Shown here piece after piece: positions 7,373 through 15,693 of a DNA stretch of 28,694 bases. The first letter of the stretch is position 1. Every line of letters begins with the position of its first letter. Location: contig CAYMFD010000039.1 of the NCBI GenBank assembly GCA_964389475.1, positions 1 through 28,694 of the forward strand, given 5' to 3'. This stretch comes from CAYMFD01 sp964389475 (lineage in GTDB: Bacteria > Bacteroidota > Bacteroidia > Chitinophagales > Saprospiraceae). Position numbers and translations under genes: made by a program. Under the pieces are notes generated by a model. That model ran no database searches. It was not told the DNA's origin and worked only from the letters and a program-made list of their open reading frames with translations.

Positions 7373-8770
7373 ATGATAGAGAAAGTAAGAGTAAACACAA
7401 CGTACAAAAAGGTACTCGCAGACCTGACGACCCCTGTGGCCCTGTACTACCAACTGCGAGATCAGTATGCTGAGACCCTACTCCTAGAGTCGTCTGACTA
7501 TAGCAGCAAGGAAAATAGCATGTCGTTTTTGTGCTACGATCCGCTGCTCCAGATAGAGGTATCCGATGATCAGTTCGTTACTAGCAACCTAGTGACGCGT
7601 GAGTCCAGCCACCACCCTATCACAGACCTAGTCGCTGATGTGCAGGGAGCTCTCACCATGATTAGCCAGCGGTCGCCGTCTGACGTAGATCGCTTTCTAG
7701 GCTTCTTTGGCTTTACCTCTTTTGATGCGGTCCAGTACTTTGACACGATACAGACCTCGACTGCTGACCACCTCGACCTGCCGATCCTCCGCTACGCATT
7801 TTACAGGCACATCATAGTCTTTGACCATTTTACGGAGGACCTATACCTTATAGACAATACGCCTGATGGCGAAAAGTCGAAGCTACCCGCCATGCACCGC
7901 CTCATCAAGCAGTCGCAGGTACAGCCGTTTGACTTTAAGACTGCCGGTACCGAGCAGGAGAATATGACGGACCAGGCCTTTCTAGACATAGTAGACCAGT
8001 GCAAGGCCCACTGTCAGCGAGGCGATGTCTTTCAGATTGTGCCCTCTAGGCGGTTTTCGCAAGCGTACAAGGGTGACGACTTTAATGTCTATCGAGCACT
8101 ACGATCTATTAATCCTAGCCCCTACCTATTTTACTATGACTATACCGACTACCGGATCTTTGGCTCCAGCCCAGAGGCTCAGATCGTCGTCGACAACGGT
8201 ACAGCAGAAATCCACCCTATCGCAGGTACCTTTAAGCGGACCGGCAATGATCTAGAGGACCAGGCTAGTGCCGAAGCACTCAGAGAGGATCCCAAAGAAT
8301 CCGCAGAGCACATCATGCTTGTCGACCTAGCACGCAACGATCTCAGCAAGCACTGCGGCGATGTAGAGGTCGAGACCTTCAAGGAAGTACAATTCTTTAG
8401 CCATGTGATACACCTCACCAGTGTCGTCAAGGGCAATCTTAAACCCGGAGCCACTGGCTACCAAGTCTTTGCAGACACCTTCCCCGCTGGGACACTGAGC
8501 GGAGCACCCAAGCATAAGGCCCTAGAACTGATCTACGGCATGGAGGCAACACAGCGACGTGCCTACGGTGGCGGTATAGGCATGATCCACCTCAATGGTG
8601 ATATCAATCATGCGATCATCATCCGCTCATTCGTAAGTACGGAGGGGTCCCTATACTATCAGGCAGGTGCCGGTATCGTTATAGGCAGTGATAGCCATAG
8701 CGAACTACAAGAAGTCAATAATAAGCTAGCCGCCCTCAAGCGAGCTATCGCCAAAGCCGAGTCGATATGA
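7373..8770 (+). CDS. trpE: Anthranilate synthase component I
   Basis: TrpE (465 residues) makes anthranilate from chorismate using ammonia delivered by TrpG, the first committed step to tryptophan. The N-terminal allosteric element LLES (residues 37-40) is part of the Trp feedback site. The chorismate-binding domain shows FQIVPSRRF, PSPYLFYYDY, GSSPEAQ, PIAGTFKRT, EHIMLVDLARNDL, HLTSVVKG, FPAGTLSGAPK and QAGAGIV. The ATG at 7373 is the start. An upstream in-frame TTG at 7322 lies inside the terminator hairpin and would add 17 unrelated residues. It overlaps trpG by four bases (ATGA), indicating coupled translation, and is controlled by the upstream attenuator. Confidence 0.97.
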   Translation: MIEKVRVNTTYKKVLADLTTPVALYYQLRDQYAETLLLESSDYSSKENSMSFLCYDPLLQIEVSDDQFVTSNLVTRESSHHPITDLVADVQGALTMISQRSPSDVDRFLGFFGFTSFDAVQYFDTIQTSTADHLDLPILRYAFYRHIIVFDHFTEDLYLIDNTPDGEKSKLPAMHRLIKQSQVQPFDFKTAGTEQENMTDQAFLDIVDQCKAHCQRGDVFQIVPSRRFSQAYKGDDFNVYRALRSINPSPYLFYYDYTDYRIFGSSPEAQIVVDNGTAEIHPIAGTFKRTGNDLEDQASAEALREDPKESAEHIMLVDLARNDLSKHCGDVEVETFKEVQFFSHVIHLTSVVKGNLKPGATGYQVFADTFPAGTLSGAPKHKALELIYGMEATQRRAYGGGIGMIHLNGDINHAIIIRSFVSTEGSLYYQAGAGIVIGSDSHSELQEVNNKLAALKRAIAKAESI

Positions 8771-9336
8771 AGATATTACTGCTAGATAACTACGATAGTT
8801 TCACCTACAACCTAGTGCAGATCATCGAGCGGCTAGGCCACGAGGTCGATGTATACCGCAATGATGCCATCTCGATAGAGGACGTCGGAGACTATGACAA
8901 AATCATCCTCTCGCCAGGACCAGGCATACCCGAGGAGGCTGGCATACTCAAGGAGACGATTGCCACCTATGGAGCCACGAAGCACATATTCGGCGTATGT
9001 CTAGGGCTACAGGCTATAGCCGAGGTCTACGGCGGCAGACTGCTCAACCTAGCGGATGTCTATCACGGCATACAGAGTGAGATGACGATCACGGCACCTA
9101 GTGTCATATTTAATGGCATCTCGCCACGCTATACGGCTGGACGCTACCACAGCTGGGTCGTAGATGCGGAGAGCGACCTCAGCCAGCTGGTCATCACTAG
9201 CCGAGACGCGGACGGACAGATCATGGCTGCACAGCACCGAGACCACCAGGTCTATGGTGTTCAGTACCATCCTGAGTCGATCATGACCCCCGATGGTAGT
9301 CGCATGATTGCTAACTTTTTAAACATCAAGTTATGA
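8767..9336 (+). CDS. trpG: Anthranilate synthase component II (glutamine amidotransferase)
   Basis: This 189-residue class I glutamine amidotransferase supplies ammonia to TrpE. The N-terminus is MKILLLDNYDSFTYNLVQ, and LSPGPGIPEEAG forms the oxyanion region. The triad is Cys78 (GVCLGLQAIAE), His168 and Glu170 (QYHPESI). It is a separate subunit and not fused to TrpE or TrpD. It overlaps both neighbours by four bases (ATGA at each junction). The related PabA could also serve p-aminobenzoate synthesis, but the location inside a full trp operon favours TrpG. Confidence 0.96.
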   Translation: MKILLLDNYDSFTYNLVQIIERLGHEVDVYRNDAISIEDVGDYDKIILSPGPGIPEEAGILKETIATYGATKHIFGVCLGLQAIAEVYGGRLLNLADVYHGIQSEMTITAPSVIFNGISPRYTAGRYHSWVVDAESDLSQLVITSRDADGQIMAAQHRDHQVYGVQYHPESIMTPDGSRMIANFLNIKL

Positions 9337-10319
9337 AAGCGATCCTCAACCAGTTGTTTGCCCATGAGCGGCTATCAAGGCAGCAAGCCCGCGAGGTGCT
9401 GACAGAGATATCTCGCGATGCTTACAATGAGGCGCAGGTAGCCGCCTTCATAAGTGTCTACCTCATGCGGTCGATCAGTACCGAGGAGCTAGACGGTTTT
9501 CGGTCAGCCCTTCTAGACCTTTGCAATAAGGTAGACATCGATGGTACAGACTGTATCGATCTCTGTGGCACGGGGGGGGATGGTCGTAATACCTTCAACA
9601 TATCGACGCTGGCGAGCTTCGTCGTTGCTGGCGCAGGATATCGAGTGACCAAGCATGGCAACTACGGCGTGAGTAGCGTCTGTGGCTCGTCCAATGTTTT
9701 ACAGTTTTTGGGTTACGAATTTACGGCTGATAGTGACCAGCTCAACCGCCAACTCGACAAGGCGGGCATCTGTTTTCTGCATGCTCCCCTCTTCCACCCA
9801 GCACTAGCATCTGTAGGGCCGATACGCAAGCAGCTCGGCATCAAGACCTTCTTTAACATGCTGGGCCCACTGGTCAATCCTGTACAGCCCCGCCAGCAGT
9901 TGGTCGGTGTATTTGGCCTAAAGCTAGCGAGGCTATATCAGTATATCTACGAGCAAAAAGACAAGCGATATGCCATCGTCCATGCCCTAGATGGCTACGA
10001 CGAAGTATCGCTCACCTGCCCAGCCAAGGTCATTACGACCAGTGGAGAGACCCTCGTGGAGCCAAGCGATTTTGGTAAAAAAAGGCTGGAGCCGCACGAG
10101 ATATTCGGTGGTGACACCATCGAGTCGGCGGCTGAGATATTTATCAAGGTCCTCCAGTGCGAGAGTACACCTGCCCAGCGATCTGTCGTGATTGCTAATG
10201 CCGCCCTCGCCATACAGTGCTACGACAGCGATATGAGTCTCCCTGATGCTGTGGCTAAGGCCGAAGAGAGTGTCGAGTCAGGAGCCGCATTTAAGGCATT
10301 TAAAAACATGGTATTCTAA
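9333..10319 (+). CDS. trpD: Anthranilate phosphoribosyltransferase
   Basis: This 328-residue enzyme transfers phosphoribose from PRPP to anthranilate. Visible motifs are DLCGTGGDGRNTFNIST (PRPP-binding glycine loop, residues 76-92), KHGNYGVSS (107-115) and the later FFNMLGPLVNP. Length is normal for the family. The start overlaps the trpG stop by ATGA. The codons for the glycine loop contain a run of eight G at 9572-9579, a potential slippage site, but the frame is intact here. Confidence 0.96.
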   Translation: MKAILNQLFAHERLSRQQAREVLTEISRDAYNEAQVAAFISVYLMRSISTEELDGFRSALLDLCNKVDIDGTDCIDLCGTGGDGRNTFNISTLASFVVAGAGYRVTKHGNYGVSSVCGSSNVLQFLGYEFTADSDQLNRQLDKAGICFLHAPLFHPALASVGPIRKQLGIKTFFNMLGPLVNPVQPRQQLVGVFGLKLARLYQYIYEQKDKRYAIVHALDGYDEVSLTCPAKVITTSGETLVEPSDFGKKRLEPHEIFGGDTIESAAEIFIKVLQCESTPAQRSVVIANAALAIQCYDSDMSLPDAVAKAEESVESGAAFKAFKNMVF

Positions 10320-11105
10320 ATGCATATCCTAGACAAAATAGTACAGCACAAGCGACTAGAGATCGACGCGAGCAAGCGAAAGATAGATGTACGTAGCTGG
10401 CAAGACAAGGCTCTATACCATAGGGCCACGAGCTCTGCTAAAGCGAGTATCGCTGCTGCTGACAATCCAGGCATCATCGCTGAGCACAAGCGACGTAGCC
10501 CCAGCAAACCGGCCATCAACCTCGACAGCGATATACGCCGTATAGCGAAGGGCTATACCACGGCGGGAGCAGCTGCGATGTCGGTATTGACGGATAGTCA
10601 CTTCTTCGGTGGTAGCCTCGATGACCTGGTGCAAGCTAGGTCTGTGACAGATATTCCGCTTCTGCGCAAGGACTTCATCATCGACCACTACCAGATCGAG
10701 GAGGCCCGGGCCCATGGCGCTGACCTCATCCTACTCATCAGCGAGCTACTCGACAGTCACCAGGTAGCTGACCTAGGTGCACATGCCCAAGAGATCGGCC
10801 TAGAAGTATTGCTAGAGATGCACACAGCCGATCACATCGCTAAGAGCGAGCGGTACATTGACATCGTAGGTATCAACAACAGGGATCTGACGACGTTTAC
10901 CACAGACATACAGCGTAGCCTCAGCATTGCCGAAGCGCTACCAAGTGATATGACCAAGATATCAGAAAGCGGCCTCAAAACCGTCGATGAGATCAAGACG
11001 CTGATAGAAGCGGGCTTTGATGGCTTCCTCATCGGCGAAACCTTTATGAAAAGCGATGATCCGGGTGATGCCTGTGCACAGCTCATCACCTCAATAAACT
11101 TATAA
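10320..11105 (+). CDS. trpC: Indole-3-glycerol-phosphate synthase
   Basis: This 261-residue TIM-barrel enzyme closes the indole ring from CdRP. The motifs are IIAEHKRRSPSK (residues 52-63, with the Glu and Lys of the active site), SVLTDSHFFGGSLDDL, LLRKDFIIDHYQI, LLEMHTADHI, IVGINNRDL and ISESGLKT. It begins at the base after the trpD stop. It is a single-function protein, not fused to TrpF as in enterobacteria. Confidence 0.96.
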   Translation: MHILDKIVQHKRLEIDASKRKIDVRSWQDKALYHRATSSAKASIAAADNPGIIAEHKRRSPSKPAINLDSDIRRIAKGYTTAGAAAMSVLTDSHFFGGSLDDLVQARSVTDIPLLRKDFIIDHYQIEEARAHGADLILLISELLDSHQVADLGAHAQEIGLEVLLEMHTADHIAKSERYIDIVGINNRDLTTFTTDIQRSLSIAEALPSDMTKISESGLKTVDEIKTLIEAGFDGFLIGETFMKSDDPGDACAQLITSINL

Positions 11106-11117
11106 TACAGACGACCT

Positions 11118-11744
11118 ATGATCTTTAAACTTTGTGGCATTAAGACCAAGAATAATTTCGGTGACCTAGACAAGGTAGACATCGACATGGTCGGTCTCAA
11201 CTTCTACCCACAATCACCCCGATTCGTAGAGGATAATGTGGCGATGGCCGACCTAGCAGAGGCCGTACCCAAGTCTATCAAGAAGGTAGGCGTATTCGTC
11301 AATGAAGATCTGGCAGAGGTGGAATGGCGTGCTGCCTCTTTCGGGCTAGACTACCTGCAGCTACATGGCGACGAGGACATCGATTACTGTCAGGCTGCCA
11401 AGCAATTTGCCAAGATCATCAAGGTCTTTAAGGTCGACGATGACTTTGACTTTGCGACGACTACTCCATTCGAGTCGCTGTCGAGCTTCTTCCTATTTGA
11501 TACGCCGAGCCCTGACCACGGTGGCAGCGGAGAGTCTTTTGACTGGAGCAAGCTCGCCGACTACCAAGGCCAAACGAAGTTCATTTTGGCAGGTGGTATC
11601 GGTCCCGACGATGTGGATAAGGTCAAGGGCTTTTCGCACCCTGCCTTTCACGGTGTAGACCTCAACAGCAAGTTCGAATTTGCAGTAGCCAATAAGCACA
11701 TGCGTGAGGTCTATGACTTCGTCAGTGCCGTCAAGAAGGCCTAA
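11118..11744 (+). CDS. trpF: Phosphoribosylanthranilate isomerase
   Basis: This 208-residue TIM-barrel isomerase converts PRA to CdRP. The N-terminal catalytic Cys is in FKLCGIKTKNN. Further motifs are VGLNFYPQSPRFV, YLQLHGDE, LFDTPSPDHGGSGESFDW and ILAGGIGPDDV, with the phosphate site near GVDLNSKFE. It lies 12 bp after trpC and 36 bp before trpB, in the normal Bacteroidota order. The reading frame is intact throughout. Confidence 0.94.
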   Translation: MIFKLCGIKTKNNFGDLDKVDIDMVGLNFYPQSPRFVEDNVAMADLAEAVPKSIKKVGVFVNEDLAEVEWRAASFGLDYLQLHGDEDIDYCQAAKQFAKIIKVFKVDDDFDFATTTPFESLSSFFLFDTPSPDHGGSGESFDWSKLADYQGQTKFILAGGIGPDDVDKVKGFSHPAFHGVDLNSKFEFAVANKHMREVYDFVSAVKKA

Positions 11745-11780
11745 CCACAGCTCAGCCTACAACAGAGAAAAAGACAAACC

Positions 11781-12998
11781 ATGACGACCCATAAGATAGA
11801 TACGATCACCAAGCGGCCAGACGACCAAGGTTACTACGGTCAGTTCGGTGGTGCCTTTATACCCGAGATGCTTTACGCCAATGTAGAGGAGATCAGGCAG
11901 AGGTACCAGGAGATCAGCCACGAGCCCGGATTTAAGCAGGAGTTCGACGAATTACTGCGTGACTATGTAGGCCGGCCCAGCCCGCTCTATCTTGCCAAAA
12001 ACCTCAGTAAACACTACGGCGCTGAGATCTACCTCAAGCGTGAAGACCTCAATCATACGGGAGCCCATAAGATCAACAATACCATCGGCCAGATACTCCT
12101 CGCTCAGCGACTAGGCAAAAAGCGGATCATCGCCGAGACTGGTGCGGGTCAGCATGGTGTGGCGACGGCGACTGTCTGTGCCCTGATGGGTCTAGAGTGC
12201 ATCGTCTACATGGGCTCTGTAGACATCAAGCGGCAGGCACCCAATGTAGCCCGTATGCGGATGCTCGGCGCAGAAGTGCGACCAGCAGAGAGCGGCAGTA
12301 AGACCCTCAAGGATGCTACTAACGAGGCGATAAGAGACTGGATCAACAACGCCGAGACTACCCACTACATTATCGGTTCTGCTATAGGACCACACCCCTA
12401 CCCTGACATGGTTACCCAATACCAGTCCGTCATCAGCGCTGAGACGCGACGACAGCTAGAGGAAAAGACCGGCAACCCGAACCCCGACTACGTCATCGCC
12501 TGTGTAGGTGGCGGTAGCAATGCTGCCGGCATGATCTACCACTACATCGATGAGCCTAACGTCAAGATCGTCCTCGCCGAGGCAGCAGGCAAGGGCATCG
12601 ATACTGGAGAAAGCGCCGCCACTAGCATACTCGGCACAGAGGGCATTATACACGGCTGCCGCACCTTACTCATGCAGACGAGTGACGGACAAATCGTAGA
12701 GCCCTACAGCCTATCAGCAGGCCTCGACTACCCCGGTATAGGCCCCATGCATGCCCACCTCATCACTACTGGCCGTGCCAAAGTCTATGCCGCCACCGAT
12801 GACCAAGCGATGGAGGCCGTACTCCAGCTCAGCCGCCTCGAGGGTATCATACCGGCCCTAGAGACGGCCCATGCATTTGCCATACTCGACCAGATGGATC
12901 TTAAATCGACGGATAAAGTCGCAATCTGCCTCAGTGGTCGTGGAGATAAGGATCTGGATACGTTTATCGAATGGTTAGATGGGAAGAGTGAGGAGTGA
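11781..12998 (+). CDS. trpB: Tryptophan synthase beta subunit
   Basis: This 405-residue PLP enzyme condenses indole with serine. It shows YYGQFGGAFIPEML (residues 18-31), the PLP lysine Lys97 in HTGAHKINNTIGQ, ETGAGQHGVATAT and the phosphate-cradle GGGSNAAGM. It is the TrpB1 type that pairs with TrpA. The C-terminal codons (after WLDG: KSEE and stop) fall inside the start of the heptanucleotide array, so the repeat has supplied or altered the last residues. A gap of 193 bp to trpA follows, whereas trpB and trpA are usually adjacent or overlapping. Confidence 0.97.
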   Translation: MTTHKIDTITKRPDDQGYYGQFGGAFIPEMLYANVEEIRQRYQEISHEPGFKQEFDELLRDYVGRPSPLYLAKNLSKHYGAEIYLKREDLNHTGAHKINNTIGQILLAQRLGKKRIIAETGAGQHGVATATVCALMGLECIVYMGSVDIKRQAPNVARMRMLGAEVRPAESGSKTLKDATNEAIRDWINNAETTHYIIGSAIGPHPYPDMVTQYQSVISAETRRQLEEKTGNPNPDYVIACVGGGSNAAGMIYHYIDEPNVKIVLAEAAGKGIDTGESAATSILGTEGIIHGCRTLLMQTSDGQIVEPYSLSAGLDYPGIGPMHAHLITTGRAKVYAATDDQAMEAVLQLSRLEGIIPALETAHAFAILDQMDLKSTDKVAICLSGRGDKDLDTFIEWLDGKSEE

Positions 12999-13189
12999 CG
13001 AAGGACGAATGTTGATTGACGAGTGACGAGTGAGGAATGAAGAGTGGGAAGTGAATAATGATCAATGAGAAGAGTGAATAGTGATGAGTGACGGAAAACG
13101 ATGAACGGCGAACGGAAATCGGAAATAGTAATACAACGAACGTGCAACGGAAAAACGTCAAACGACCAACGATCAACGGAAAACGTAAC
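12983..13189 (+). repeat. Degenerate heptanucleotide tandem array between trpB and trpA
   Basis: The sequence can be cut into about 29 seven-base units that stay in register except for one 9-mer (13167-13175) and two 8-mers. The first block (12983 to about 13096) uses words such as GAAGAGT, GAGGAGT, GACGAGT and GAGGAAT. The second (13097-13189) uses AACGATG, AACGGCG, AACGGAA, AACGTCA, AACGACC and AACGATC. The array starts inside the last codons of trpB and ends right before the trpA ATG at 13192. It is purine-rich on the plus strand. No gene, hairpin or terminator is visible in it. Heptanucleotide STRR arrays are known from cyanobacteria; whether this is related is unknown. Confidence 0.85.
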
Positions 13190-13191
13190 AA

Positions 13192-13974
13192 ATGAACAAA
13201 ATAGCGGCTATTATAAAAGAAAAATCCGGCAATGTCCTCAACGTCTACTTTACGGCGGGGTACCCAGCGCTAGATAGCACTACGACTATCATCAAGAGCC
13301 TGGCAGATAGTGGTGCTGATCTTATAGAACTAGGTATGCCCTACAGCGACCCCCTGGCAGATGGTACGACGATACAGCAGAGCAGTGAGGTGGCGCTTAA
13401 AAATGGGATATCCCTAGATCGCATCTTTGACCAGATAGAGGCGGCGAGGGCGACCACCGACATCCCGATCATCATGATGGGCTACTACAATCAGATGCTG
13501 CAGTACGGCCCTGATCGATTTCTCGCTAGAGTATCCAAGGCGCAGGTGCAGGGGCTTATCATCCCAGACCTACCGATGGACGAGTACGAGGCACGATACC
13601 AAGCGCAATTCGAGGAGGCAGGCATTGGGATCAGCTTTCTCATCACGCCACTGACCAGCGAGGCCCGTATCCGGCAGGCAGACCGATTGTCCACGGCCTT
13701 CGTCTATATGGTATCGCAGACAAGCATTACGGGTAGTACAGGCGGTATCAGCAAGGCCCAGCTTGACTACTTCGATCGTATAGATGGTATGGCGCTAGAT
13801 ACGCCTAGACTTATCGGTTTTGGCATCCATGACCATACCACCTATCGCATAGCCTGTGACCATAGCGACGGTGCCATTATAGGTAGCGCTTATATCCGGG
13901 CTCTAGGCGGTGGGAATGATGTGGAGGAAGTGACGAGGGACTTTGTAAAGATGGTTAAAGGGTTAGTAGGTTAG
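13192..13974 (+). CDS. trpA: Tryptophan synthase alpha subunit
   Basis: This 260-residue TIM barrel cleaves indole-3-glycerol phosphate and passes indole to TrpB. The catalytic acids are Glu46 (DLIELGMPYSDPLADG) and Asp57. Other motifs are PIIMMGYYNQM, GLIIPDLPMDE, FVYMVSQTSITGSTG and GFGIHDH. The last codons (GLVG and stop) coincide with a GGTTAGTA triplet repeat at 13961-13984. A diverged copy of its C-terminal coding end lies about 1.4 kb downstream at 15395-15457. It is the last gene of the trp operon. Confidence 0.96.
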   Translation: MNKIAAIIKEKSGNVLNVYFTAGYPALDSTTTIIKSLADSGADLIELGMPYSDPLADGTTIQQSSEVALKNGISLDRIFDQIEAARATTDIPIIMMGYYNQMLQYGPDRFLARVSKAQVQGLIIPDLPMDEYEARYQAQFEEAGIGISFLITPLTSEARIRQADRLSTAFVYMVSQTSITGSTGGISKAQLDYFDRIDGMALDTPRLIGFGIHDHTTYRIACDHSDGAIIGSAYIRALGGGNDVEEVTRDFVKMVKGLVG

Positions 13975-13984
13975 TAGGTTAGTA
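13961..13984 (+). repeat. Three perfect GGTTAGTA octamers at the 3' end of trpA
   Basis: GGTTAGTA occurs three times in tandem. The first copy and part of the second code for the final trpA residues, the stop lies within the second, and the rest is non-coding. A looser GGTAGGTAG follows the trpA remnant at 15452-15460. Confidence 0.85.
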
Positions 13985-14113
13985 GTAAGTCAAGACCTCA
14001 ACAATTAGAATTACGCAGCAAATAGAGCAGATATTATAAGTTTTTAAATGCTCAGTGTCTAACCACATTAATCGTTGCAGGCAGCGGTCTCGCTTGCCAA
14101 TCGTTTTGAAAAC

Positions 14114-14773
14114 ATGAGCTCGCGAAGCACATTACTACTTCTTTTGATCAGCACGCTGACTTGCTGGGCCTTCTCCTGCCAAGAACCCCCAAGTCCTGCC
14201 GACAACCAACTGGTGAACATCAAGGGCATAATACTTGGTGCCGACGGAGAGCCAGCTGCCAATGTCCCCGTTTCATATGTTCTTCTCGATGCTGAATTCT
14301 CTAATTTTTTGGAGTTTACTGTCACAGCGAGCGACGGATAATTCGAGATGCTCACTCCAGTGGGTTATTACTGTTCGGGCCTTGACATCAATGGCTATTC
14401 ACAAGAATGGGAATTCAGACAAGACCTTCCAGACGGTAATAACGCATATGCTGGCAAGCACGAGCTCATTGATATAGGTCCAGATGATACAGATATTGAC
14501 CTTACCAATCTACCGATAAGCCTCCGCAATCCAGCTATTCTCCAGGTCACGTTTAACAATCTTGAGCGAATGCAAAGACCGAGGTTACATCTCTTGTCTA
14601 ACACAAACCTGAATGACTGCTCCTGGTACAGCAAATCTCTCGGACAGAGTAACACTATTCATTTAGCTGCTGGAGATCAAGTCCGTATTACTTTCGGGGG
14701 CCCTCAAAACGTAAGAGACTCCGTCTTAGCGGAATTGATACTTGAAGAAGGAGTAAACCTAGTAGAGCTATGA
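14114..14773 (+). pseudogene. Putative lipoprotein with carboxypeptidase-regulatory-like domain, interrupted by one in-frame TAA
   Basis: From the ATG at 14114 the frame encodes MSSRSTLLLLLISTLTCWAF, then SCQ with a lipobox-like Cys22, then a beta-rich domain (LVNIKGIILGADGEPAANVP). A TAA at 14339-14341 falls in '..VTASDG-stop-FEMLTPVGYYC'. In CarboxypepD_reg-like folds this position is usually an aromatic residue in 'DG.F', so a TAT/TAC to TAA change is the simplest explanation. The same frame then stays open to 14773 (142 more codons). No other disruption is visible. It could be a recent pseudogene, a base-call error, or two separate peptides using the ATG at 14348. The TGA overlaps the ATG of the next gene. 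No specific function is recognised. Confidence 0.65.
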
Positions 14774-15366
14774 CTAGGTATCTTGTATGCATAGCAGTTA
14801 CGCTTCTTTTCGCTGTTAATCAAAGCCTAGGACAGCTAGAACTTATTGTGGACCTCGGCTACACACAAATGCAATCACGTGGCAACAATGCTACTGCTGA
14901 AGCTGTACCTCGCCTCGATGGATGGTCAGCCAACTTAGGGCTCACATACAACGGGATAGTCGCAGGATTAAGGAGTGATCGAGGAGGTGCTAGCACTATT
15001 ATTGACAATACAGCACTACCGTCAGAAAGATGGTCACAATTAAGGCTGCGATCGATCTATGCAGGGTATCAGTTTCAACTAGTTTCTGACTTAAGCCTCT
15101 CACTGACCTATTCCATCTCAAGTGCTACACTTTACTCGCAACCCCTTTTCTCGGGCAATGCTCATGGGCCTGGCAGCCAAATCACGTTTGACCTATTTGA
15201 TCCTATTGATCCTTGGTTAGCTCTCTACATCTTTGGGGGTGTAGACTACAGGCGTATTCTATACGATGACTTAATAGCTCCGGCCAGCGTATTGAGATAT
15301 TATCAACGATCAGATGTCGTCCTTTTTCGTCTGGGTGCTGGCGTTAGGTTTGACTGTGTAATCTAA
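14770..15366 (+). CDS. Small outer-membrane beta-barrel-like protein
   Basis: The 198-residue product has a signal peptide (MTRYLVCIAVTLLFAVNQSLG, mature from about QLELIVDLG). The rest is alternating hydrophobic/polar beta strands such as WSANLGLTYNGIVAGLRSD, LSLSLTYSISSATLY and VLFRLGAGVRFD. This is the look of a small outer-membrane barrel. It starts four bases inside the preceding lipoprotein gene (ATGA), so the two were probably a unit of envelope proteins. Both lie between trpA and the trpA remnant and so appear to have been inserted together. No family name can be assigned. Confidence 0.65.
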   Translation: MTRYLVCIAVTLLFAVNQSLGQLELIVDLGYTQMQSRGNNATAEAVPRLDGWSANLGLTYNGIVAGLRSDRGGASTIIDNTALPSERWSQLRLRSIYAGYQFQLVSDLSLSLTYSISSATLYSQPLFSGNAHGPGSQITFDLFDPIDPWLALYIFGGVDYRRILYDDLIAPASVLRYYQRSDVVLFRLGAGVRFDCVI

Positions 15367-15394
15367 AGGCACCACACTACACCACGTAAGTATA

Positions 15395-15457
15395 GGTTGT
15401 CGTGACGATGTAGAAGAGGTTACACGGGACTATGTGAGTAGTGTTAAAGGGAGGTAG
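15395..15457 (+). pseudogene. Remnant of a diverged trpA 3' end
   Basis: In one frame this stretch reads G-C-R-D-DVEEVTRDYVSSVKGR-stop. The intact trpA ends G-G-G-N-DVEEVTRDFVKMVKGLVG-stop. Nine consecutive residues from the DVEEVTRD block onward agree except for F/Y, while most codons differ at synonymous positions (GTG/GTA, GAG/GAA, GAA/GAG, ACG/ACA, AGG/CGG). It therefore comes from a homologous coding sequence that had diverged under selection, not from a fresh duplication. No trpA similarity is visible upstream of about 15395. It marks the far edge of the segment holding the lipoprotein and barrel genes. Confidence 0.7.
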
Positions 15458-15693
15458 GTAGTGTGAAAAAGTACTGAAGCTTTAGTGCTCATACATGACC
15501 GGGCAATCAACTACCGTCATTACCGACTGTATGCTATATATTTCTTCCACTTCTACAGTCATGTCAGCCCATAGCCCTATCAAATAGGTAATCACGATAG
15601 TAGCAGTACTGTGCTAATATAAAGCCACCAAGTCTCAAGACTGACCTATACAGCAGAGTAAGTAGGTATCGTCTCTGTGGCGGACTTGTCCAT

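Noticed and set aside
12785..13147. 120-residue open frame on the minus strand over the trpB end and the repeat array
   Set aside because: Its protein is a low-complexity Ser/His/Leu/Phe product of the heptamer repeat read in antisense; it overlaps trpB and has no recognisable domain.
12999..13191. CRISPR array between trpB and trpA
   Set aside because: The period is 7 bp and the units are degenerate; there are no constant repeats of 23-40 bp with unique spacers and no cas genes.
14340..14342. Stop-codon recoding in the lipoprotein gene
   Set aside because: No selenocysteine-type or other recoding structure is evident after the TAA, and TAA recoding is rare; a point mutation or base-call error is simpler.
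15470..15489. Hairpin AGTACTGA/TTAGTGCT as a terminator after the trpA remnant or the AraC gene
   Set aside because: On the plus strand no T-tract follows. On the minus strand a T-tract follows, but the two G-U pairs become mismatches, so neither orientation is convincing.
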